DNA of 13,167 nt, taken from positions 1 to 13,167 of the forward strand of contig SKMY01000222.1 in NCBI GenBank assembly GCA_007120815.1, given 5' to 3'. The notes beneath the pieces were generated by a model. It did no database searches, was not told the origin of the DNA, and saw only the letters and a list, made by a program, of their open reading frames with translations. Both the position numbers and the translations under genes were made by a program. Shown here piece after piece: positions 6,695-12,272 of the stretch; the stretch's first letter is position 1; every line of letters begins with the position of its first letter. This DNA comes from Syntrophomonadaceae bacterium. Lineage in GTDB: Bacteria > Bacillota_D > Dethiobacteria > DTU022 > UBA8154.

Positions 6695-9328
6695 ATGGCC
6701 CGTCCACTGGTCTTAATTACCCTTTGCTATGTCCTGGGCATTGTCCTGGGACGTTATTATTTTTCAGTTCCCTTGTTTGTCCTGGTGGTTGGGGCAGCGT
6801 TGGGCTGGATGCTGGCCGCCCGGCTTTGGAAATGGGAACACGGTTTATCATCAATCATGCCGGTAGCGCTTATTTTCCTGGCTATCGGGGCCCTGGCCTG
6901 CAACATGGCATATGGCAGCGTTCGGGGCAGCATCCGGGAATATAGCGGTGAACACGGAACGCTGCTGGGCATGGTGGCTGATGAGCCCCTGTGGAGCACG
7001 CGCGATGTGATCTTTATTTTGGAGCCGGAATCTCTGCAGGTCCGAGGGGTTTCCCACCGGGTGACGGGGCGTGTACGGGTGACCCTGAGCCTGGACCCGG
7101 AAAGAGACACTCCCACATTCTTGAGCTACGGGGAGCGGGTAGCCGTGAGGGGGGACCTGTATGAACCCCGGGAAAGGCGCAATCCCGGGGGGTTTGATTA
7201 CCGCGCTTTCCTGGAGCACCAGGGGGTTGCAGCGACTTTCTATGCTTCGGCATCAAACATTTCTTCCCTGGGCCCTTCAGAAAAGGTTTCCTTCTTTCAG
7301 GCCTCCGCTCTTTCAGTCAAACAGCGGCTTTCCAATGCCTTGAGGGCTTACCTGCCTGAAAGGGAAGGCAATCTGCTGGTGGGCATGCTTTTTGGTGAGC
7401 GCAGGGCACTGGATACCCTGACAGAAAAAATGTTTACCGCGTCGGGTGTATCTCACCTGCTTGCCGTTAGCGGCTTGCACGTTGGGCTCATCGCCGCCCT
7501 GCTTTGGGGGCTTTGGAGGCGGCTGGGCCTGGGCGGGTGGCCTGTTTTCCTGGCAACGGTGTTATTTCTTTTTGCTTATACATACCTGACCGGTTTACGG
7601 CCGGCAACCCTGCGCGCGTTTATCATGATTTCCCTTGCGGCAGGAGCCCTGGCCCTGGGACGCCGAAGAGATCTCCCCACGGCATTGGCTGCAGCGGGGC
7701 TTATCACCCTGGTGTACAACCCGCTGCTTTTATTTACCGTGGGCTTTCAGCTCTCTTATGCGGCAACCCTATCCATTTTACTGCTGGCTTCCCCCCTGGA
7801 AGAAAAATTTAAAGCGGTGTTGATTCCACGTGAGTTTCATCCACCGCCGCTTTCCAGTTATAATTCCCTGCCCGACCTGGATGCAGGCCCGGAAGATAGA
7901 GCGATTTCCAGCTCACCGTCCAATTCTGAGAATGCCCCCGAGGGTGTTAAGAGGGTGGAGGATGTTGAAAATCCCGATGATAGCAGCTTTTCAGGCGCCC
8001 CTTTATCCCGTCAACCGTTATCAGCGGGAAAACTGGCATCCCTGGTTGCCGTTACGCTGGCAGCGCAGCTGGGAGTTATTCCCCTTACGGCCTACCACTT
8101 TGGACAGGTTTCCCTGGTGGCCCTGCTAACCAATCTCCTGGTCCTGCCTGTTATGGCCCTGGTTTTAGGGATCGGCTTACTTTCATCGATGCTGGCCCTG
8201 CTTGTCCCTCCGGTAGGTAGCCTGGTCAACCTGGCCAATTACCCGCTCTTAAAATATATCCTCTTTATAACAGAGACCATTGGCTCTTTACCTTTCTCCT
8301 ACCGCAACGTCTTTCCCCCTTCCACCATATGGGTGGGGATTTACTACGGGCTTCTGTTTTTTATTTCAGGTGGGGGTAGCAGTTGGGTGAAGTCCAGATC
8401 ATTTTGGGGCAAATACCAGCCTCGTGCTTTCCACCTGGTTACTGCGGTCCTGTTGGTTGCCCTCTTGGTTACCGGGTTTAGCTTTATCAATACAGGACCC
8501 GGTGAACTGGAAGTGGTATTTCTCGACGTGGGCCAGGGGGATGCAATTTATATTGGTACTCCTGACGGCAAGCACATTATGCTGGACGGAGGGGGCCGGC
8601 CGCCTTACCTTGGCGACGTGGAGGAAGTGGGACGGTGGGTCCTGCTGCCCTTCCTGGCAGAAAGACGGATATCAAAGCTGGATATGGTCATCGTTTCCCA
8701 CCCCCACGAAGACCATTTTGGCGGTTTCCTGGCTGTTTTAGGAGAAATACCCGTGGGGCTTCTGGTCATTAACGAAGAGATACCCGATAATGAAAACTAC
8801 CGGCGCCTGCTCCTTCTGGCCGAGCAAAACAATATTCCCCGGGAGATTGTCCGCAGAGGTGACCGGCTGCGCCTGGGAGCAAACGTGAGCGCTTTGGTCC
8901 TGGCCCCACCGGAACGACTGTTTCGGGGAACCGGCAGCGATACAAATAATAACTCCATTGTTCTTCACCTGACCTACGGCAGCAGCAGTATGCTTTTAAC
9001 GGGGGATGCAGAAACCGCCGCTGTGAATGATCTCCTGCTTGAAGGACGTGAATTAAAAAGCGATATATTAAAAGTGCCCCATCACGGGGGACGGCTGCTC
9101 AACCTGCCGTTTTTGCTGGAAGCGGTTTCTCCTCAAGCTGCCGTGATCACCGTCGGCAGCAACCCCTTTGGACACCCGCACCCTGAGACCCTGGAAGCCC
9201 TGAAGAAGAAGGAGATCGATGTTTATCTCACCGACAAACATGGCGCCGTTATCATGCGAAGCGATGGGGACCGATGGATCGTTAAGACTATGCTGCCGGC
9301 CCCTGTTAGCAGGGAAGGCAGAAAATAG
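6695..9328 (+). CDS. comEC: DNA internalization competence protein ComEC/Rec2
   Basis: ComEC forms the inner-membrane channel that takes single-stranded DNA into the cell during transformation. The 877-residue protein has all three modules. An N-terminal membrane segment with a DUF4131-like soluble region (about 1-200) includes NPGGFDYRAFLEHQGV. The polytopic Competence domain (about 220-560) includes FTASGVSHLLAVSGLHVGLI and TGLRPATLRAFIM. The C-terminal metallo-beta-lactamase-like domain starts LDVGQGD at 610-616, then HPHEDH at 669-674, LTGDAE at 768-773 and VPHHGG at 794-799. The metal-ligand motifs look intact, consistent with a nuclease role. A hydrophilic, Ser/Pro/Asp-rich insert of about 65 residues (378-443) interrupts the membrane domain. 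AAGGAG lies eight bases before the ATG. No comEA is adjacent, though the two are often neighbours in Firmicutes. Confidence 0.95.
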   Translation: MARPLVLITLCYVLGIVLGRYYFSVPLFVLVVGAALGWMLAARLWKWEHGLSSIMPVALIFLAIGALACNMAYGSVRGSIREYSGEHGTLLGMVADEPLWSTRDVIFILEPESLQVRGVSHRVTGRVRVTLSLDPERDTPTFLSYGERVAVRGDLYEPRERRNPGGFDYRAFLEHQGVAATFYASASNISSLGPSEKVSFFQASALSVKQRLSNALRAYLPEREGNLLVGMLFGERRALDTLTEKMFTASGVSHLLAVSGLHVGLIAALLWGLWRRLGLGGWPVFLATVLFLFAYTYLTGLRPATLRAFIMISLAAGALALGRRRDLPTALAAAGLITLVYNPLLLFTVGFQLSYAATLSILLLASPLEEKFKAVLIPREFHPPPLSSYNSLPDLDAGPEDRAISSSPSNSENAPEGVKRVEDVENPDDSSFSGAPLSRQPLSAGKLASLVAVTLAAQLGVIPLTAYHFGQVSLVALLTNLLVLPVMALVLGIGLLSSMLALLVPPVGSLVNLANYPLLKYILFITETIGSLPFSYRNVFPPSTIWVGIYYGLLFFISGGGSSWVKSRSFWGKYQPRAFHLVTAVLLVALLVTGFSFINTGPGELEVVFLDVGQGDAIYIGTPDGKHIMLDGGGRPPYLGDVEEVGRWVLLPFLAERRISKLDMVIVSHPHEDHFGGFLAVLGEIPVGLLVINEEIPDNENYRRLLLLAEQNNIPREIVRRGDRLRLGANVSALVLAPPERLFRGTGSDTNNNSIVLHLTYGSSSMLLTGDAETAAVNDLLLEGRELKSDILKVPHHGGRLLNLPFLLEAVSPQAAVITVGSNPFGHPHPETLEALKKKEIDVYLTDKHGAVIMRSDGDRWIVKTMLPAPVSREGRK

Positions 9329-9334
9329 CTATTT
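9323..9334. repeat. Perfect 12-bp palindrome joining two stop codons
   Basis: AAATAGCTATTT is its own reverse complement. It contains the comEC stop TAG (9326-9328) and the opposing gene's stop (9329-9331, CTA on the plus strand), so the two coding regions meet with no base between them. Neither gene has a visible intrinsic terminator here. Confidence 0.8.
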
Positions 9335-9940
9335 CTTTAGCTCTTCCACGACAGTTTGAAGGTGCCAGAGAATGTCTTCCAGCGCATCGAGGATTTGAAG
9401 GTAAACGGAGGATGACTGCGCCAGGCAGATTCCCTTGATGAGGCGTTCTTCATGCTCAAGGGCAAAATCACAGGCCAATTTTTTCAAACTTTGCTTTTCT
9501 CGGAGAATGTAATCAATCAGCACGGCATTTTTAGTCATAACCACATCATTCAGGTGTGCGAGCAGATTGTCGAGCCCTCGAAAGATCTCTTCCAGTTCGG
9601 TCACGGCCTTTTCCGTAAAAAGGATACCATCCCGGCTTTTATTCCGGGTGTGTTGGCTGATCTTTTCCAGGTTAAATGCTATTTTATGATAATTACTGAT
9701 AATAGCGGTTGCTGAAGCCACCACCTCCGGTTGAACGGCCGGGCTTGAAGCGGTTTGTTTTTGCAGGTCATCCAACAGGGAATGGGCACGACTTAACTTC
9801 TCATCGGCTTTATCCAGGTATTTGGTGTGGGCTTTGTAAAAGCCGTCAAAAATTAAGGATAATGCGCTTTGAATCAAGGCGGTGAAACGCTGCAAGTTTT
9901 GGGAAATGTCCAGGTTCGTTTTGTCCGGGTCAGGTGTCAT
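9329..9940 (-). CDS. PhoU-like all-helical protein
   Basis: 203-residue, entirely soluble and predicted nearly all alpha-helical; I do not recognise a named gene. Two stretches resemble the PhoU helical-repeat signature (LERIGDHA-N-I): FNLEKISQHTRN at about 89-100, and the segment around 162-195 with HEERLIKGICLAQSSS followed by YLQILDALEDILWHL. PhoU-family proteins are cytoplasmic regulators that pair with phosphate transporters and bind metal through E/D-x-x-x-D motifs. Here the key aspartate is Gln in the first repeat and Trp in the second, so the metal site looks lost. No phosphate transport gene is nearby. A strong minus-strand promoter (9975-10003) and an AAAGGGG ribosome binding site precede the ATG. 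A plain helical-bundle protein of unknown role is the alternative. Confidence 0.6.
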   Translation of the reverse strand: MTPDPDKTNLDISQNLQRFTALIQSALSLIFDGFYKAHTKYLDKADEKLSRAHSLLDDLQKQTASSPAVQPEVVASATAIISNYHKIAFNLEKISQHTRNKSRDGILFTEKAVTELEEIFRGLDNLLAHLNDVVMTKNAVLIDYILREKQSLKKLACDFALEHEERLIKGICLAQSSSVYLQILDALEDILWHLQTVVEELKK

Positions 9941-9974
9941 CCCTTATGCCCCTTTCCAGTGTTTTTCTCTCACT

Positions 9975-10003
9975 ATTATATCAATGACCCCGGGGTGTGT
10001 AAA
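9975..10003 (-). promoter_or_regulatory. Sigma-A promoter of PhoU-like gene
   Basis: Read on the minus strand, TTTACA (9998-10003) and TATAAT (9975-9980) are exactly 17 bp apart. The spacer contains the palindrome CCCCGGGG. Transcription would start near 9968, giving a leader of about 28 nt before the ATG. Confidence 0.7.
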
Positions 10004-10008
10004 ACAAT

Positions 10009-10024
10009 TATCACAATTCTGATA
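10009..10024. promoter_or_regulatory. Operator-like inverted repeat between divergent genes
   Basis: TATCA and TGATA arms surround CAATTC. The site lies just upstream of both the minus-strand promoter of the PhoU-like gene and the probable promoter of the selenoperoxiredoxin. A shared regulator binding site is possible, but arms of five bases can arise by chance. It does not match the PerR box. Confidence 0.25.
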
Positions 10025-10035
10025 GCAATTCAACC

Positions 10036-10064
10036 TTGACTTTTCTGGTAGACTATAATAACCT
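10036..10064 (+). promoter_or_regulatory. Probable promoter region of selenoperoxiredoxin gene
   Basis: TTGACT (10036-10041) is an excellent -35 and TATAAT (10054-10059) a perfect -10, but they are only 12 bp apart, too close to act together in a normal sigma-A promoter. With TTGACT, the weaker TAACCT (10059-10064) lies at 17 bp. With TATAAT, TTCAAC (10029-10034) lies at 19 bp. A promoter is likely here, but the exact hexamer pair is uncertain. Confidence 0.45.
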
Positions 10065-10100
10065 TTAGGTGAAAACTATTCCTGAAAAGGAGGTTGGACG

Positions 10101-10817
10101 ATGCCGGAAGAATTTAAGCCGGGCTGCAAGAGGCCTGAGATTGCCAGGAAGCCTGCGGTTGAAAGTGATGAGCCGATCCTGAAGAAAGAGGAGGAGAAAC
10201 AACAGATGATTAAAGTCGGCAAGCCTGCGCCGGATTTTACGGCTCCAGGTTATTATCAAGGGAAATTTATGAATTTTAGCCTTTCGGAGTACAAGGATAA
10301 GTGGGTGCTGCTGTGTTTCTATCCCGGGGATTTTACTTTTGTCTGAGCAACCGAAGTTTCAGCAGTTGCTGAAAAGTACAAAGACCTGCAGGCACTGGGC
10401 GTTGAAGTGTTATCAGTCAGTGTTGACAGCGTTTTTGTTCATAAAATGTGGAATGATCACGAGCTTTCCAAAATGGTTGACGGCGGTGTTCCTTTTCCCA
10501 TGCTTTCTGACCAGGATGGCAGTATTGGAAAAATGTACGGGATCTATGACGAAGACAGCGGTATTGAAACCCGAGGACGTTTTATCATCGACCCCGATGG
10601 TATCGTTCAAGGATTCGAGGTATTAACCCCTCCTGTAGGTCGAAACATCAGTGAAAGTATCAGGCAGGTACAGGCATTCCAACATGTGAGAGCCAGCAAA
10701 GGCACCGAGGCAACACCTTCCGGATGGAAACCGGGCAAAACTGTATTACAGCCCGGCCCTGAGCTAGTGGGAAATGTGTGGAAAGTGTGGAAGGTCAGCG
10801 AGGCTTTTGAAGACTAA
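10101..10817 (+). CDS. prxU: Selenocysteine-containing peroxiredoxin (in-frame UGA at codon 82)
   Basis: A thiol-dependent peroxidase of the AhpC/Prx1 type, expected to reduce hydrogen peroxide and organic peroxides in the cytoplasm. The frame stays open for 239 codons except for TGA at 10344-10346, exactly where the peroxidatic Cys belongs: FYPGDFTFV-U-ATEVS, i.e. P75-xxx-T79-xx-U82. Downstream, HKMWNDHELSKM, GRFIIDPDG with Arg158, LTPPVGRN and SGWKPGK continue the family in the same frame. A SECIS-like hairpin follows the UGA. Product: 238 residues. A 35-residue charged extension carrying Cys9 precedes the usual start MIKVGKPAPDF. The C-terminal resolving Cys of typical 2-Cys members is absent (EATPSGWKPG). 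AAAAGGAGGT lies six bases before the first ATG. Alternatives are a nonsense-mutated pseudogene, which is unlikely because the UGA position and hairpin fit so well. The peptide called from 10407 is only its C-terminal part. Confidence 0.92.
10188..10196 (+). promoter_or_regulatory. Internal ribosome binding site before Met36 of the selenoperoxiredoxin
   Basis: GAGGAGGAG lies nine bases before an in-frame ATG at 10206 that begins MIKVGKPAPDF, where most peroxiredoxins start. The upstream ATG at 10101 has the better site. Two forms, with and without the Cys9 extension, are possible. The purine run also encodes Lys/Glu residues and may be incidental. Confidence 0.35.
10344..10376 (+). promoter_or_regulatory. 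Bacterial SECIS-type element (UGA plus hairpin)
   Basis: After the UGA at 10344-10346, TTTCAGC (10357-10363) pairs perfectly with GCTGAAA (10368-10374) around the loop AGTT. Seventeen bases separate the UGA from the loop. The loop has G in its second position followed by U, as in the SelB-binding loop of the E. coli fdhF element. Bacterial SECIS elements lie within the coding sequence just after the UGA, with a small loop having G among its first two bases, so size and distance both fit. Confidence 0.8.
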
Positions 10818-10942
10818 TAGAAAATGGAACTTCCGTTTTCCCGGTATCGGCAACGGTTATCTTCGCTTAAAAACGCCACGGGCATAAGTTCAAGCTTCCG
10901 CCGGCCGACCTGAAAACTTAAGCATCCAAACATTAGTAAAAC

Positions 10943-10980
10943 AAAGGTGCAGCCGGGTTATTACGGCTGCACCTTTAATT
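10943..10980. terminator. Bidirectional intrinsic terminator
   Basis: AAAGGTGCAGCCG (10943-10955) pairs with CGGCTGCACCTTT (10964-10976), a perfect 13-bp stem with an 8-nt loop. TTTAATT follows on the plus strand and CTTTGTTTT on the minus strand, so it can stop both the selenoperoxiredoxin and the converging universal stress gene. The remainder of the 10818-11104 gap shows nothing else I can support. Confidence 0.9.
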
Positions 10981-11104
10981 ATTGCCTTCTCAAAAAAGAC
11001 AAGAGATCTGAGAAACGGGAATAGTATCGGGAATGTAACTGCTGTAAGCTTTGCGGCGTGAAGGGAACAATATAAGGTTTGGGCAGTTAACGGGGAATGA
11101 AGGA

Positions 11105-11950
11105 TTATTTTTTGCCGAAAAGCAAAACAGGCCGGTTGCCCCTGCGGATCACCTGGTCTGCTGTACTCCCGATGAGCAGGCCGGTCATGCGCCCTCTACC
11201 CCTTCTCGCCATGGCGATTAAGGTGGAATCCCCGGAGGCGGAGATGATTTGTTGGGCCGGGGGGCCTGTTTTTATGATAATTTCAGTTTCCACGTTATTT
11301 TCCAGGAATCGGTTTTCCCACTCTGCCAGGCGCTCCCTGGCCTCCTGTTTTGCTTTCAGCACTTTTTCTTCCGTGTCGCCTTTGTCAATAACGTAAAGCA
11401 AAACCACTTTTTGCAGTTTATCTGCGATGCCGAGCATTTCATTGTAGACGTGCTGGGCACTGGAAGAGAAATCGGTTGGCAGCAAAACCCTGGCCAGTTT
11501 ATCTTTAAAGATTGGAATTCGAGTGGCCTGTTTTTGCTCGGTGAAGTATTTTTCTATCAGGACCGGCACAGGGGCAATTCGTATTACATCTGCCACGGTG
11601 CTTCCCAGGAACAGTTCGCGAACCCGGCTGCTCTCACCGATGGAACCGATCAAGATCAAATCGACGCTTCTTTTTTCCGCCAGACGCTTTATTTCTTCCG
11701 CTGCAGCCCCAACGGGAACCTCAATTTCAACCTGGAAACCTTCAGATTCCAGCTCGGTCTTTTTCTTTTTGACCTTATCCAGAAACTTCAGCTGTACCGG
11801 GCTGATACCATCTTGAGCTCCCAATTCGACCCTGACAACGTGAACCAGCAGAAGTTCTTCCAGCCCCAATTTTTTTAAATCCGGCACGGAAGAAAATAGT
11901 TCCATGGCCGGCCCGGAAAAGTCCAGGGCGACCAGTACGCGCTTGAACAT
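11105..11950 (-). CDS. Tandem-domain universal stress protein (UspA family)
   Basis: 281-residue cytoplasmic protein with two Usp domains. Domain 1 (about 1-135) starts MFKRVLVALDFSG. It has IGSIG at 101-105 and LGST at 115-118, close to the ATP-binding G-2x-G-9x-G-S/T motif but with ten residues in the second gap. Domain 2 (about 150-280) starts ARVLLPTDFSSSA and has ARRG at 248-251 and IGST at 260-263. There the 9-residue spacing is normal, but the first motif glycine is Ala248. Members bind ATP or AMP and accumulate in starvation and oxidative stress; the target here is unknown. Start choices are GTG 11959, ATG 11956 and ATG 11950. I chose 11950 because AGGGG lies ten bases upstream and crowds the other two, and because MFKRVLVALD matches the family's N-terminus. 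Confidence 0.88.
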   Translation of the reverse strand: MFKRVLVALDFSGPAMELFSSVPDLKKLGLEELLLVHVVRVELGAQDGISPVQLKFLDKVKKKKTELESEGFQVEIEVPVGAAAEEIKRLAEKRSVDLILIGSIGESSRVRELFLGSTVADVIRIAPVPVLIEKYFTEQKQATRIPIFKDKLARVLLPTDFSSSAQHVYNEMLGIADKLQKVVLLYVIDKGDTEEKVLKAKQEARERLAEWENRFLENNVETEIIIKTGPPAQQIISASGDSTLIAMARRGRGRMTGLLIGSTADQVIRRGNRPVLLFGKK

Positions 11951-12020
11951 AAGCATCACACCCCTATTTTTCAGTTTACCATGCGGTTATTGAGCCAGGT
12001 GTTTCTTCACCTTTATCTAT

Positions 12021-12048
12021 TCGACATTTGCATAAAAAGTCCTATAAA
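12021..12048 (+). promoter_or_regulatory. Candidate promoter for nrdD
   Basis: TCGACA (12021-12026) and TATAAA (12043-12048) are 16 bp apart and each matches five of six consensus bases. Transcription would start near 12055, leaving a leader of about 218 nt before the nrdD start. I found no clear NrdR box. No clear minus-strand promoter for the universal stress gene was seen in this gap. Confidence 0.45.
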
Positions 12049-12057
12049 TGAAATGTA

Positions 12058-12104
12058 CCGTCAGTCAAAAAAAACCGTAAAATTTATTTTGGGATTACTG
12101 ACGG
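12058..12104. repeat. Inverted repeat in the nrdD upstream region
   Basis: CCGTCAGT (12058-12065) and ACTGACGG (12097-12104) are perfect 8-base arms separated by a 31-nt AT-rich stretch. They lie directly after the predicted transcription start of nrdD. They could be a stem in the leader RNA or a pair of operator half-sites. The rest of the leader (12105-12250) holds only small hairpins such as GGGT-AGG-ACCC at 12240-12250, just before the ribosome binding site. Confidence 0.5.
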
Positions 12105-12272
12105 GTTATGTTTGAAAAGCTGAAGGATTCGCCATTATGCTCGCAAATTGGCAAGATTTGCCGTAGAAGGAAATACTTCTTTTTTAAAGAATCATTATTA
12201 TAAACCCATATTAAAAAACTTCTTTGAAGATAATCAGTAGGGTAGGACCCGAAAAAGGAGATGAACAGCAGT

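Noticed and set aside
10036..10059. TTGACT and TATAAT read as one standard promoter
   Set aside because: The spacer is only 12 bp, too short for sigma-A RNA polymerase, so I list only a promoter region with uncertain pairing.
10009..10060. PerR box controlling the selenoperoxiredoxin
   Set aside because: Peroxide regulation is expected, but no good match to TTATAATNATTATAA is present; CTATAATAACC is at most a half-site.
10344..10346. TGA as a nonsense mutation making a peroxiredoxin pseudogene
   Set aside because: It falls exactly on the catalytic Cys codon, there is no other disruption in 239 codons, and a SECIS-like hairpin lies at the right distance.
10407..10817. Separate 136-codon gene starting with ATG at 10407
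   Set aside because: It is in frame with the upstream peroxiredoxin, lacks the active site and a credible ribosome binding site, and is explained as the C-terminal part of the UGA-read-through protein.
11249..11878. 209-codon open frame opposite the universal stress gene
   Set aside because: The minus-strand Usp protein has clear family motifs in both domains; the opposite frame gives a Phe/Cys-rich translation without a recognisable domain.
12108..12203. 31-residue ORF in the nrdD leader (MFEKLKDSPLC...) as a leader peptide
   Set aside because: There is no usable ribosome binding site (only GGG three bases before the ATG) and no recognisable attenuator arrangement.
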